The position numbers and the translations under genes are program-made. Shown here piece by piece: positions 8,032-17,188 of a stretch of DNA of 42,297 nucleotides; the first letter of the stretch is position 1; every line of letters starts with the position of its first letter. Source of the stretch: Chloroflexota bacterium (GTDB lineage Bacteria; Chloroflexota; UBA6077); NCBI GenBank assembly GCA_021806765.1, contig JAJZQR010000007.1, positions 1 through 42,297 of the forward strand. The letters run 5' to 3'. The notes beneath the pieces are model-generated. The model searched no databases and was not told the DNA's origin. It saw only the letters and a program-made list of their open reading frames with translations.

Positions 8032-8964
8032 GTGCGACGCTCGATGACAAGGGGCTTACCCATCGTCGCGGCTGCCGCGACGGGCATCCTGGTCGGCTCG
8101 GCCATCGTGGCCACGCGTTCGGTCATCGACCAGACTGGTCCCGCCTCGCTGGCGCTGTTGCGCTACTTCATAGGGTTCTGCTGCCTGTTGCCCCCGACAC
8201 TGATGTCGGCGCGGCCCCGCTTCGAGCGGCGCGACCTGCTGCCGATCGGTCTGCTCGGGATCACCCAGTTCGGCATCCTGATCGTGCTGATGAATTACGC
8301 GCTGCAGTTCATCCCCTCGGCCCGGACGGCGCTGATCTTCGCCACCATGCCACTTCTGACGATGCTTTTCGCGGCGGCCCTTCGGCTGGAAGAGTTCACC
8401 TGGGTGAAGACCCTGGGGGTTCTGCTGACCATCGTGGGGGTGGCGCTGGCGCTCGGGGAGAAGGCGGTTCAGCGGGGAAGCGGGGCCGATCAGTGGATTG
8501 GCGAGATGGCCGTGTTCGCGAGCGCTTTGAGCGGCGCCCTCTGCAGTGTGTTGTACCGGCCCTACCTGCGAAAGTATCCCACGCTGTCGGTGAGCGCCGT
8601 TGCGATGCTCGCCTCGGTGGGGTTCCTCGCGCTGCTGGCCGCTGGGGAGGGGTTCTTCGGTTCCTTGCCTCGGTTTACCACGAGTGGATGGCTGGCCGTC
8701 CTGTTTATCGGGGTCAACAGCGGCATCGGCTACTACCTCTGGCTGTGGGCGCTGAACCACGCCACGCCGACGAGGGTTACCGCCTTTCTGGCGCTCAGCC
8801 CCATCACGGCGACCGGGTTGGGGGCGCTGCTCCTCGGTGAAGAGATCTCGACGACGTCCGTCCTCGGACTCGGCTGCGTCGTTCTTGGTCTGGCGCTCGC
8901 CCACTGGCAAGTCTTCGAGAGTCGCGGCCATTCGATGAGCGATGGCCGCTCGGGTAGCCGGTAG
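8032..8964 (+). CDS. EamA/DMT-family inner-membrane exporter
   Basis: A 310-residue, very hydrophobic protein with about ten membrane segments in two EamA halves (GILVGSAIVATRSVIDQTGPASLALLRY opens the first; FIGVNSGIGYYLWLWALNHATPTRVTAFLALSPI lies in the second). The family exports amino acids, nucleosides or drugs by proton antiport; specificity cannot be read here. GTG 8032 and ATG 8044 are both possible starts. It begins 9 bases after the MarR-GNAT gene, so co-expression is likely and the regulator may control this exporter. Confidence 0.85.
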   Translation: MRRSMTRGLPIVAAAATGILVGSAIVATRSVIDQTGPASLALLRYFIGFCCLLPPTLMSARPRFERRDLLPIGLLGITQFGILIVLMNYALQFIPSARTALIFATMPLLTMLFAAALRLEEFTWVKTLGVLLTIVGVALALGEKAVQRGSGADQWIGEMAVFASALSGALCSVLYRPYLRKYPTLSVSAVAMLASVGFLALLAAGEGFFGSLPRFTTSGWLAVLFIGVNSGIGYYLWLWALNHATPTRVTAFLALSPITATGLGALLLGEEISTTSVLGLGCVVLGLALAHWQVFESRGHSMSDGRSGSR

Positions 8965-8983
8965 CGTAGGATCACGAAGCCCG

Positions 8984-9013
8984 TTGACAGGGGCCTCGCT
9001 TCCCGGCCATAAT
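8984..9013 (+). promoter_or_regulatory. promoter for the second tRNA-Glu
   Basis: A perfect TTGACA (8984-8989) and CATAAT (9008-9013) with an 18-base spacer lie 25 bases before the tRNA. The -10 sits inside a near-perfect dyad CCGGCCA-TAA-TGGCCGG (9003-9019), which could be an operator or simply a hairpin. Confidence 0.65.
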
Positions 9014-9038
9014 GGCCGGCAAGAAGCACACAGTTCGC

Positions 9039-9112
9039 GCCCCCATCGTCTAGCGGCCTAGGACATCACCCTTTCAAGGTGGAGATCAGGGGTTCGAATC
9101 CCCTTGGGGGTA
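9039..9112 (+). tRNA. tRNA-Glu (TTC), second copy
   Basis: Cloverleaf with acceptor stem GCCCCCA/TGGGGGT, anticodon loop CTTTCAA (anticodon TTC) and T arm GGGGTTCGAATCCCC. CCA is encoded at 9113-9115. It has the same anticodon as the tRNA at 835-908, with a different acceptor stem and small D-arm changes. It is transcribed alone from a strong promoter. Confidence 0.94.
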
Positions 9113-9152
9113 CCAAAGCATAACCCGGGTTTCGTGCGTGGAATTCGTGAAG

Positions 9153-9190
9153 AGCGCGAGTGGCGGAGAGACCGCCACCCGCGCTTTGTC
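9153..9190 (+). terminator. terminator after the second tRNA-Glu
   Basis: A 14-bp stem with one mismatch (9153-9166 with 9172-9185) around a 5-base loop, followed by TTGTC. It lies 38 bases after the tRNA CCA end. Confidence 0.6.
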
Positions 9191-9971
9191 GTTCCAGCGG
9201 TAGATGGAAGCGGGCAGTGAATCGAAAACGCCATCCGAGCTGCCCACCCTCTCGGCGATCAACCCGGATGACGTGATGGTGACGAGGTTACACGAAGCTG
9301 ACGGCAGAATCCTTTGGGAATGCTGAAGATCCAATTAACTCTTGGTAACCGTGGAGGGAGTAAGTCGAAAACGCCAGCCGGGTTGCGATTGAGGTCAACT
9401 TTCCGAGCAACCCGACTGGCGGTAGCATAGATGGTCTCGATGATCAGAAGTTACTACTGGCAGGGCGAATTTGCCTGAAGGCATGTTGAAGAAATGCTTA
9501 GCAGAAAGTAGGGTATTGTACTCTCCCTCTCTGTTGTCCCGACCTCTCGTTCGGGGGCCACGGGTTCGGGGCACAACTTGTGCGCTTGGGCACGGAGTGA
9601 GGGCATTAGTCTGAGTTATCACAGCGTTGCTCTTGGATCGGACATCGGCGATACGTTGACACCGGGTCTGTGACCGGCTCATCGGGCCGCGCCTGAGGTG
9701 CAGGATGTCATTGTGGCTCGTGGTGGCGCATGAGGATTTCCCTATCTGGGTGATCTCGCGCAGGATCCTGGAGCGTAAACGGCTGGATGGCCGTCGAATT
9801 CAGTGGCTGTTGGAGGCAGGAGAGTACGTTGCTGCGCTTCCTCGGTCACCGAGGGGTATCCACTCCATCGAACCTGCCAAACCGGAAGGAGAGCTGGCGG
9901 CAAAGGGCTGAGGCTTCGACAGGCGGCCTCCATCGCACGACCTTCCGACGAGATGGGCTGAGGGAAAGGGA
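9191..9971. other. gene-poor stretch with possible gene debris
   Basis: I find no convincing intact gene here. A 22-base imperfect direct repeat begins TCGAAAACGCCA at 9222 and again at 9365. The second copy is half of a hairpin (9372-9386 with 9407-9421). The plus frame from ATG 9204 to TGA 9326 (40 residues, with SAINPDDVMVTRLHEADGR) looks protein-like and may be the tail of a lost gene. A second plus frame, 9705-9911 (68 residues, with SRRILERKRLDGRRIQWLL), could be a small gene or another remnant. Neither has a clear ribosome site. Confidence 0.4.
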
Positions 9972-10001
9972 GAAGGGCAAGCCGTTCTGAGCTTGCCCTT
10001 C
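9972..10001. terminator. terminator hairpin after the RND gene
   Basis: GAAGGGCAAGC (9972-9982) pairs perfectly with GCTTGCCCTTC (9991-10001) around an 8-base loop. It lies 14 bases past the stop codon of the minus-strand RND gene, with a pyrimidine-rich tail on that strand. Confidence 0.6.
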
Positions 10002-10015
10002 CCTTGTCTGCGACT

Positions 10016-13000
10016 CTATTCGGATCGCAGGAACACCGGCGGCACAGGTTCCGAACCATCGACTCCGGCCTCCGGCTTGGACTGATCGGGCAATCCCTCC
10101 TTGGCCCGTTTCCGCCGCCCGAACCGGGTGCCGATCCACTCCTGGAAGTCGTCCATGACCGTGTATCCGGCGGGCACTACTACCAGGGTCAGCAGCGTGG
10201 AAGTGAGCAATCCACCGATCACGACTATCGCCAGGGGGGACCGGGTTTCCGAGCCCTCGCCCAACCTCAATGCCAGTGGGAGCATGGCGAAAACCATGGC
10301 TGCCGTGGTCATCAGGATGGGCCGCAGGCGGGTAGGTCCGGCCTCCAGGAGCGCCTCTGTGCGGGAGTAACCCCGTTTCCGGAGGGTGTTGGTGTAGTCC
10401 ACCAGCAGGATGGCATTCTTGGCCACCAGGCCGGTCAGCATGATCAACCCTACCATGGAGAACATATTGAGGGTGTTGTGGGTGATGGCCAGAGCGCCGA
10501 TGGCTCCCACCGAGGCTACCGGCATGGAGCCCATGATCACCAGCGGGTAGATCAACGAGTCGTAGAGGGCCACCATCAGCATGAAGATCAGCAGGATGGA
10601 GATGCCCAGCGCCTTCAGGAGATCGCCAAAGGCCTCCTCCTGAAGCTCGGTGTCCCCTGCCATGACGATGGTGTAGCCGGACGGGAGGGTCAGGCTGTTA
10701 ACTGCGTGCCTGATCTCGGTGGTAATCTCGCCCAGGGGCCGGTCGGCCAGATTGGCCCCCAGCACGATCTGCCTGACTCGATCCTCTCGCTCGATCTCGG
10801 CCGGCCCTTCCACCGGCACCAGACGGGCCACCTGACTTAACCTGATCTCGGTCCCCTGAGGGGTGGAGAGAGGAATGTCGGGTATGGAGGCGAGTTCCGA
10901 CCCGCTGCCTGTCCGGGCGTAGAGGACCCGGATATCCACCTTGTCCTCGTTTTCCCGACGAAGCTCGGTGGCTACCGTCCCCTCGAAGGCGGTTCGCAGC
11001 GCGGCTGCTACCTGGGCGGTCGTCAATCCGAGGTCGGACAGTCGCTGCTGGTCGATCTGGACCCGCATCTCAGGCGCCCCCTGGGCGGCGCTGTTGGTCA
11101 CGTCGATGAGCCCGGGCGTCCGGCGCATGATCTGCTCGACCTGACCGGCGATGTTGGAAAGGGTCGCCATGTCGGAGCCCCGAACCCGCAGCAAGACCGG
11201 TTGCCCTGTGTAGCCGACGATGCTGGGATAGCTGATCCTGGCGTGCATGCCCGGAATGGCGTCGCCCAGACTCCGGACGTCCTCAGCTACCTGAAAAACG
11301 GTGCGGGAGCGCTGGGATACCGGCTTCAGCCGTACGTAGATCCTGGCCGAGCGGTGCTGCGGCAGGCCGTACTGGCCTCCAACACCGATGGTGGAGAGCA
11401 GCGATACCATCTCAGGGATTTTGGCCATGCCCGCCTCGAGCTGTTGGAGCGCCTGGTTGGTGCCCTCGAGGGAGGTGCCGGGCGGCAGGTCGATGGCGAC
11501 GCTGAACTCACCCTGGTCCGCAGAGGTCATGAACTCGGTGCTCACCACTTTGAAGCCCACCAGGGCGATGCCGGCGAAGAAGGCGAGGAGACCGACGAGC
11601 AGCACCAACCATCGCAGCCGCAGGGCCTGCACCAAGAGTCGCCGATACTGGAGGGTCAGCGCCTGGTAGCCCGCCTCCCATCTTCGCCAGAGGAAGGCCA
11701 GCGGAGAGCGCTCCTCGGAGTCGGCCGTCAGCCATCGGGAGGCCAGCATGGGGGTAAGGGTGAAGGACATCAGCAGGGAAAAGAGGGTGGCCACCACGAT
11801 GGTGCCCCCGAACTCCCGGAAGAACTGGCCCACCATGCCCGTGAGGAAGGCTACCGGAGTGTACACCACCACGTCGACCAGGGTGATGGCCACGGCCGCA
11901 GCACCAATTTCGGCACGGCCATTGAAGGCCGCCGTCCAGGGGCTTTCTCCCAGCTTCATGTGGCGATAGATGTTCTCCAGCACCACGATGGAGTCATCCA
12001 CCAGGATGCCGATAGTGAGGGCCAACCCCATCATGCTCATCATGTTGATGGAGAAGCCGAGCAGCCACATGGCGGCCAGGGTGGCGATCAGGGAGGTGGG
12101 GATGGAGATCAGCACGATCAGTGTGCTCCTCCATGTGTGGAGAAACAGCAGCAGCACCAGGGCAACTATGAAGACCGCATCTCGCAGGTTGGTCTGAACG
12201 CTGCTCAAGGAGGCCTTCACGAACTCGGCGCTGTTCATCACGGTGACGATCTGTACGCCCGGCGGAAGACTGGGGGCCAGGGCATTCAGGGCCTTTTGGA
12301 TCCCATCGGCGACGGCCACGGCGTTGGCCGTCTTCTGCTTGTTGACCAGGATGCCGACGCCCTCCTGACCGTTGACCCGGGAGATGAACTCCTGCTTCTT
12401 GAAGCCGTCCTGTACGGCGGCCACGTCCTTCAAGCGGACGACGGCCTTTCCCGGGCTCGAGGCCACCACCAGGTTAGACAGTTCGTCCAGTTGCTGGACC
12501 AGGCCGTAGACCCGCAGACTGTACTCGTTGGTTCCCTCGTGGACGTACCCGCTGGGGGCCGACAGGTTGGCCGCGGCGAGAGCCGAGGTTATCTGAGTCA
12601 AGGAGAGGCCGCGGGCTTCCAGTTGCTGGCGGTCCACCGTCACGTGGATCTCTCGCTCGCGGCCGCCCCGGATCTGCACAGACGAGATCCCCTCCACAGT
12701 CTCCAATCTGGGTCTGATGGTGCTGTCGACCAGGTCGTAGAGACCGTCGGGATTGCGATCCCAGTTGGCTCCCATGACCAGGATCGGAGAGTCGGCCGGG
12801 TCCTCCTTCGCGATACTGGGGTCTTTGATGTCCTCGGGCAGGGTGGATCGGATCTGGTTGACCCGGCGCTCGACATCCTGAATGGCCGCGTCGGGATCGG
12901 TCCCGTCCTTGAACTGCATCAGGATGATGGAGTAGTTGTCCCCGGAGGTAGACATCAGGTTCTTCAAGTTGGGGGACCCGGCGACGGCGTCCTCGATCGG

Positions 13001-13201
13001 CTTGGTGACCCGGGACTCGACCTCGCGTGGGCCGGCGCCGGGGTAGGTGACGTAGACGGCGACGTAAGGGAACTTGACGCTGGGAAGGAGGTCAACACCC
13101 AGGGCGATGTAGGCGACGATGCCTCCCAGCATGACGGCCAGGACCGCCATGAGGATCAGCAGAGGCCGGCGTATGGATAGGCTCGTTAACCACATGGGCA
13201 A
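10016..13201 (-). CDS. RND-family efflux transporter permease (AcrB/HAE1-like)
   Basis: A 1061-residue transporter of usual RND length. N-terminal membrane segment, then LGVDLLPSVKFPYVAVYVTYPGAGPREVE, typical of AcrB-type porter domains. The proton relay is present: GILVDDSIVVLEN in TM4 (the two Asp residues) and GLVAKNAILLVDY in TM10 (Lys). It is therefore probably an active proton-driven pump for drugs or lipids. No membrane-fusion protein or outer-membrane channel gene is nearby. If the host lacks an outer membrane, as most Chloroflexota do, it must act without a TolC partner, as MmpL or monoderm HAE proteins do. ATG 13201 opens the conserved N terminus (MWLTSLSIRRPLLILM). The MocA-like gene lies upstream on the same strand, 125 bp away. 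Confidence 0.92.
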   Translation of the reverse strand: MPMWLTSLSIRRPLLILMAVLAVMLGGIVAYIALGVDLLPSVKFPYVAVYVTYPGAGPREVESRVTKPIEDAVAGSPNLKNLMSTSGDNYSIILMQFKDGTDPDAAIQDVERRVNQIRSTLPEDIKDPSIAKEDPADSPILVMGANWDRNPDGLYDLVDSTIRPRLETVEGISSVQIRGGREREIHVTVDRQQLEARGLSLTQITSALAAANLSAPSGYVHEGTNEYSLRVYGLVQQLDELSNLVVASSPGKAVVRLKDVAAVQDGFKKQEFISRVNGQEGVGILVNKQKTANAVAVADGIQKALNALAPSLPPGVQIVTVMNSAEFVKASLSSVQTNLRDAVFIVALVLLLFLHTWRSTLIVLISIPTSLIATLAAMWLLGFSINMMSMMGLALTIGILVDDSIVVLENIYRHMKLGESPWTAAFNGRAEIGAAAVAITLVDVVVYTPVAFLTGMVGQFFREFGGTIVVATLFSLLMSFTLTPMLASRWLTADSEERSPLAFLWRRWEAGYQALTLQYRRLLVQALRLRWLVLLVGLLAFFAGIALVGFKVVSTEFMTSADQGEFSVAIDLPPGTSLEGTNQALQQLEAGMAKIPEMVSLLSTIGVGGQYGLPQHRSARIYVRLKPVSQRSRTVFQVAEDVRSLGDAIPGMHARISYPSIVGYTGQPVLLRVRGSDMATLSNIAGQVEQIMRRTPGLIDVTNSAAQGAPEMRVQIDQQRLSDLGLTTAQVAAALRTAFEGTVATELRRENEDKVDIRVLYARTGSGSELASIPDIPLSTPQGTEIRLSQVARLVPVEGPAEIEREDRVRQIVLGANLADRPLGEITTEIRHAVNSLTLPSGYTIVMAGDTELQEEAFGDLLKALGISILLIFMLMVALYDSLIYPLVIMGSMPVASVGAIGALAITHNTLNMFSMVGLIMLTGLVAKNAILLVDYTNTLRKRGYSRTEALLEAGPTRLRPILMTTAAMVFAMLPLALRLGEGSETRSPLAIVVIGGLLTSTLLTLVVVPAGYTVMDDFQEWIGTRFGRRKRAKEGLPDQSKPEAGVDGSEPVPPVFLRSE

Positions 13202-13243
13202 TCCCCGGAGGCCTGGTTGCTGGAACTGCTAAGTTCGACATAT

Positions 13244-13273
13244 GATCGCTGCAAGATGTTTCAAGCAGCGATC
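13244..13273. other. hairpin in the leader of the RND gene
   Basis: GATCGCTGC (13244-13252) pairs perfectly with GCAGCGATC (13265-13273) around a 12-base loop, 43 bases upstream of the RND start codon. No T-run follows. It could be an operator dyad or a terminator for the upstream MocA-like gene. Confidence 0.4.
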
Positions 13274-13326
13274 TGTGATTGTAGGGTAGATGCGGGCTGG
13301 AGGCAAGCCTGTGGGAGAGCGGCCAT

Positions 13327-13935
13327 TTAGAGGCCCTGGAAGTAGGCTAGCGCCTGGCGGTAGTCGTCGGGGGTGTTCAGGTCCAACAGCACCTCCGAGG
13401 TTTCCATGGGGACCTCCAGGGTCTCGGCGGCGTAGCGGCGCATGACCTCTCGAAGGCCCTCCTGCTGCTCGGACAGGGCGTTGAGGGTGGGCAGGAGCGT
13501 GGCGGAGAGCACTGGGGGGTGGCCGCGCCGGCCTTGACATAAGGGCACGGTGATGAGGGCGTCGTCCGCCAGGTGGGCGGCGATGAGGCGGCGCATCGTC
13601 TCTCCTCGCCTCGGCTGGTCCACGGCCTGGAGCACCAGGGCTCCAGTCTTCGGCGGGAGGGCCCTCAGCCCCGCCCGGATGGAGGCCGTCTTGCCTGCCT
13701 GATAGAGAGGGTTGGCGACCAGGACGACCTGGGAGAAGTGGCGCAGAGGGACAGCCACCCGCTTGGCCTCCGCACCGAGGACGACCACGACCGGGAACGC
13801 GCCGGCCTCGATCAACTGCTCTACCTGATAGGCGATCAGGGTGGTGCCAAGCCAGGGTAGCAGCGCCTTCGGTTGTCCCATCCGGCGGGATTCCCCGGCC
13901 GCCAGCAGGATAGCCGCAACGATGGTGGCGCTCAT
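13327..13935 (-). CDS. MocA/MobA-like nucleotidyltransferase
   Basis: A 202-residue GT-A-fold NTP transferase. The nucleotide-binding signature LAAGESRRMGQPKALLPW starts at about residue 10, and the metal-binding Asp is in LQAVDQPRRGE. GRRGHPPVLS is the usual second motif of MocA-type enzymes, which cytidylate molybdopterin for molybdenum hydroxylases. ATG 13935 is chosen because GAGGA lies about 8 bases upstream and it places the signature at the usual position; an in-frame start at 13989 adds 18 unconserved residues. No xanthine-dehydrogenase-type subunits are visible nearby, so the cofactor role is inferred from family only. Confidence 0.85.
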   Translation of the reverse strand: MSATIVAAILLAAGESRRMGQPKALLPWLGTTLIAYQVEQLIEAGAFPVVVVLGAEAKRVAVPLRHFSQVVLVANPLYQAGKTASIRAGLRALPPKTGALVLQAVDQPRRGETMRRLIAAHLADDALITVPLCQGRRGHPPVLSATLLPTLNALSEQQEGLREVMRRYAAETLEVPMETSEVLLDLNTPDDYRQALAYFQGL

Positions 13936-13997
13936 GGCCTGTCCTCGTGCGACCCTTCCACCCTCTGCGGGGGAAGGGGATAGGTTCACCTGTGTCC

Positions 13998-14026
13998 TTT
14001 GCCACGAAACCCATTCGCATTATAAT
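13998..14026 (+). promoter_or_regulatory. promoter for the aldolase gene
   Basis: TTTGCC (13998-14003), a 17-base spacer and perfect TATAAT (14021-14026). The -10 lies within the dyad CCCATT...AATGGG (14010-14029), and ATTATAAT is itself palindromic, so the divergent MocA-like gene could use the same region, though no minus-strand -35 is clear. Confidence 0.5.
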
Positions 14027-14155
14027 GGGTGCTGCAACGAAGCTCACTAGCCGACCTCTAAGAAGAGCTGCGTGACCTCCGGAGCACCCAGCGTGACTCA
14101 GTGAGATCCCTTTAGCGCTGCGATCGAGTCAAGAAAACCGAGGAGGGTTCGAGAC

Positions 14156-14926
14156 ATGCGGATCAATACCACGAAGAGGCTCCTGCAGGAGGGCAAGCCT
14201 GCCATCGGGACCTGGCTGAACTTCCCCTGCGTCAACTCGGCTGAGGCCATGGCCCATGCAGGATGGGACTGGGTGACCGTGGACATGGAGCATGGTCCCA
14301 TCGATTTCGAGATGCTGAACAACATGTTCATGGCCATCGGAACCACGGGTGCCATGCCGATGTGCCGCATCCCGGACAACGATCCGATCTACATCAAGCG
14401 GATCCTTGATGCCGGCGCCTGGGGCATCGTCGTGCCTATGGTCTGTTCGGCGGAAGAGGCCGCCAATGCCGTCAAGTACGCCAAGTATCCGCCGGAGGGT
14501 ATACGAAGCGCCGGCGGCGGTCGGTGGCGCTTCTGGGCCGGCGCCGACTATCCGCAGCATGCCAACGACGAGATCGCCGTGATAGTCCAGATCGAGCACA
14601 TCGATGCCGTGAAGAGGGCCGAGGAGATCCTCTCCGTCCCCGGTGTAGACGCCTGCTTCATCGGCCCCAACGACCTGGCCTGGTCCATGGGGCTGGGCAA
14701 GGGGCTGGGCGAGAAGGATCCGAGCCATGCCGAGGCAGTGGCCGAGGTGCTGCGCGCGGCCAAGAAGGTCGGGACCCCGGCGGGCATCCACTGCCGGAGC
14801 GTCGACGAGGTGTCCATGCGGATCGAGCAGGGCTTCCAGTACCTGGCCTGCATGAACGACATCAACTTCATGTTCAACTCGGCCTCGTCCGCGGTCAAGC
14901 AGATCCGCGAGCGGATGACCAAGTAG
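14156..14926 (+). CDS. HpcH/HpaI-family aldolase
   Basis: A 256-residue class II (metal-dependent) pyruvate aldolase. Key residues are seen: the catalytic His in [10 protein letters not shown], Arg in MCRIPDNDP, metal-binding Glu in [10 protein letters not shown] and Asp in [12 protein letters not shown]. The family cleaves 4-hydroxy-2-oxoacids such as 2-dehydro-3-deoxyglucarate or 4-hydroxy-2-oxoheptanedioate to pyruvate and an aldehyde. Substrate choice cannot be read. GAGGAGG precedes ATG 14156. It is upstream of two PEP carboxykinases, but a terminator-like hairpin separates them, so it is probably its own unit. The product pyruvate links it to the same metabolic node. Confidence 0.9.
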   Translation: MRINTTKRLLQEGKPAIGTWLNFPCVNSAEAMAHAGWDWVTVDMEHGPIDFEMLNNMFMAIGTTGAMPMCRIPDNDPIYIKRILDAGAWGIVVPMVCSAEEAANAVKYAKYPPEGIRSAGGGRWRFWAGADYPQHANDEIAVIVQIEHIDAVKRAEEILSVPGVDACFIGPNDLAWSMGLGKGLGEKDPSHAEAVAEVLRAAKKVGTPAGIHCRSVDEVSMRIEQGFQYLACMNDINFMFNSASSAVKQIRERMTK

Positions 14927-14937
14927 AGCCTTCGTGC

Positions 14938-14962
14938 GGGGGCGGGTCCTGGACCTGCCCCC
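14938..14962 (+). terminator. terminator-like hairpin after the aldolase gene
   Basis: GGGGGCGGGT and ACCTGCCCCC form a 10-bp stem with one G-U pair, 11 bases after the stop codon. No strong T-run follows immediately. Confidence 0.5.
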
Positions 14963-15227
14963 ACACTCCGAGCGGCGTTGGGAGGTGCTCCTCCTTCTTT
15001 TCAGTCAACGCCGATCCCCAGCTACTTCAGCAGACAGTCTCCGGAGGCTGCGACCGACGCCAGCCACCACCTACCGTGCCGGTAGACCGTCTCGGAAACG
15101 CGCATTCAGGGTGGGGTGGCGGATTGCCAGTCCCCGGCGTATCCCTCTACGTAGTCATGACCAGGCAGGTCTGGCGGTGCATATTCCTGCAAGGTATGCC
15201 CACTCAACCATCATTTTGGAGGCATCT

Positions 15228-17036
15228 ATGTCCTACGTGGCGGAGGCACCAGCGTATTTCAGGGTGAAACATGAGCAACTGGACAGCTGGGTTCGCGAAG
15301 TGGCCGAGATGTGCCAACCCGAGGAGGTTTACTGGTGCGACGGGAGCAAGGAGGAATACGACCGCCTGATGGCTCAGTTGGTCGCCAGCGGTGCCGGTGT
15401 TCCCCTCAAGAAGCGCCCTAACAGTTTCCTTTTCCGGTCGGATCCCAGCGACGTAGCCAGGGTCGAGGACCGGACTTTTGTCGCAACTACGACCCAGGAT
15501 CAAGCTGGTCCCACCAACAACTGGGTTAACGCCGATGAACTCAAGCAGACGATGAGGGACCTGTACAGGGGCAGCATGAAGGGCCGCACCATGTACGTCA
15601 TTCCGTTCTCGATGGGGCCCATCGGGTCGCCCATAGCCAAGATTGGTGTTGAGATTACTGACAGCCCCTATGTAGTCTGCAGCATGCACATCATGACCCG
15701 CGTCGGCCCCAAGGTGATCGATGCCCTCGGATCCGACGGAGAGTTCGTGAAGTGCCTTCATTCCGTCGGTGCTCCCCTGGAGGAAGGTCAACCGGACGTT
15801 GCCTGGCCCTGCGCGCCGATGGAGAAGAAGTACATCAGCCATTTCCCGGAGGATAACGAGATCGCATCCTTTGGCTCCGGTTACGGCGGCAATGCCCTTC
15901 TCGGCAAGAAATGCCTGGCCCTCCGGATCGCCTCTGCCATGGCCAAACGGGAAGGTTGGATGGCGGAGCACATGCTGATCCTGCGGCTGACCAGCCCCGA
16001 AGGAAGGCAATACCATATCGCCGCCGCCTTCCCTTCCGCCTGTGGCAAGACCAACCTGGCGATGATTCAGCCGACTATCCCGGGGTGGACGGGGGAATGC
16101 CTGGGTGATGACATCGCGTGGATGAAGATCGGCCCCGACGGCCGTCTCTACGCCATCAATCCCGAAGCCGGTTTCTTTGGAGTGGCGCCGGGTACCTCTC
16201 ATAAGTCCAATCCGGCAGCGATGGATACGTTAGAAGAGAACATCATCTTCACGAACTGTGCGCTGACCGACGATGGAGACGTCTGGTGGGAAGGAAACGG
16301 GTACGTTCCGGCGCACGCGATAGACTGGCGAGGCCAGCATTGGAGCCCCGACAATAATCATCCGGCTGCACATCCGAACGCCCGCTTCACGGCTCCGGCT
16401 TCCCAGTGTCCGGTCATATCCAGCGATTGGGAGAAGCCGGAGGGGGTGCCGATAGACATCTTCGTGTTCGGTGGTCGACGTGGTGGTGTCGTGCCCCTGG
16501 TGACCGAGGCCTTCAATTGGGAACACGGGGTCTTCCTCGGCGCGACAGCATCCTCCGAGACGACTGCGGCCGCCGCCGGCGCCGTGGGCAACCTCCGGCG
16601 CGATCCCTTTGCAATGCAGCCTTTCTGTGGGTACAACATGGCCGACTACTTCCAGCACTGGCTCGACATGGGTGACAGGCTGGGTAGTCATGCGCCAAGG
16701 ATTTTCTACGTTAACTGGTTCCGCAAGAGTCCGGACGGCAAGTGGCTGTGGCCCGGATATGGGGATAACAGCCGAGTTCTCAAGTGGATGTGCCAGCGGG
16801 TTGAGAACAGGGTAGAAGCGCAACAAACGGCTATCGGTCTTCTTCCGAAGGTGGGTGATCTCGATCTGTCGGGACTCGATGTCCCGCAGGGGAATATGGA
16901 TGAACTGCTGAGGGTGGACACGGAAGCCTGGAGGGCGGAGATCCCGGACCTGGAACGGCATTTCTCACAATTCGGCGACCGTTTGCCCAAGCGTTTGAGG
17001 CGTCAGCTTATCGACCTCAAGGTGCGCCTGCGATAG
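15228..17036 (+). CDS. pckG: phosphoenolpyruvate carboxykinase, GTP-type
   Basis: A 602-residue enzyme converting oxaloacetate and GTP to PEP, CO2 and GDP. Motifs match the GTP family: P-loop [14 protein letters not shown] with the reactive Cys, metal-binding [32 protein letters not shown], and the guanine-site region [20 protein letters not shown]. Length is typical (about 600). ATG 15228 is preceded by TTTTGGAGG at good spacing; the long upstream extension in the same frame has no support. The 265 bases before it contain no gene that I can see. It is followed after 150 bp by an ATP-type carboxykinase on the same strand. Confidence 0.96.
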   Translation: MSYVAEAPAYFRVKHEQLDSWVREVAEMCQPEEVYWCDGSKEEYDRLMAQLVASGAGVPLKKRPNSFLFRSDPSDVARVEDRTFVATTTQDQAGPTNNWVNADELKQTMRDLYRGSMKGRTMYVIPFSMGPIGSPIAKIGVEITDSPYVVCSMHIMTRVGPKVIDALGSDGEFVKCLHSVGAPLEEGQPDVAWPCAPMEKKYISHFPEDNEIASFGSGYGGNALLGKKCLALRIASAMAKREGWMAEHMLILRLTSPEGRQYHIAAAFPSACGKTNLAMIQPTIPGWTGECLGDDIAWMKIGPDGRLYAINPEAGFFGVAPGTSHKSNPAAMDTLEENIIFTNCALTDDGDVWWEGNGYVPAHAIDWRGQHWSPDNNHPAAHPNARFTAPASQCPVISSDWEKPEGVPIDIFVFGGRRGGVVPLVTEAFNWEHGVFLGATASSETTAAAAGAVGNLRRDPFAMQPFCGYNMADYFQHWLDMGDRLGSHAPRIFYVNWFRKSPDGKWLWPGYGDNSRVLKWMCQRVENRVEAQQTAIGLLPKVGDLDLSGLDVPQGNMDELLRVDTEAWRAEIPDLERHFSQFGDRLPKRLRRQLIDLKVRLR

Positions 17037-17058
17037 GTCGGTTCACTCCTCGGATTTT

Positions 17059-17099
17059 AGCGAGAGCTGGCAGCTTCATGGGAGCTGCCAGCTCTCGCT
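17059..17099 (+). terminator. perfect 17-bp hairpin between the two carboxykinase genes
   Basis: Bases 17059-17075 and 17083-17099 are perfect reverse complements around a 7-base loop, 23 bases after the pckG stop. There is no T-run. It may terminate, protect the upstream mRNA 3' end, or set the ratio of the two enzymes. Confidence 0.6.
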
Positions 17100-17188
17100 G
17101 TGCTGTGAAGGGGACGGAGATAGGTGGCACACTCGTTGCTGGGGGCTTTGCAGCAGCTACATGTTACTTGGAGGCTAAGAGCAGGGCC

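Noticed and set aside
11201..13180. A 659-residue open frame on the plus strand
   Set aside because: It is antisense to the RND gene, its translation is low-complexity (His/Gln/Asp/Gly-rich) and it has no motif or ribosome site; long antisense frames are common at this G+C.
14934..15227. N-terminal extension of the GTP-type carboxykinase
   Set aside because: The frame is open, but the family start lies at 15228 with an excellent ribosome site; the upstream translation is Arg/Pro-rich and unlike the family.
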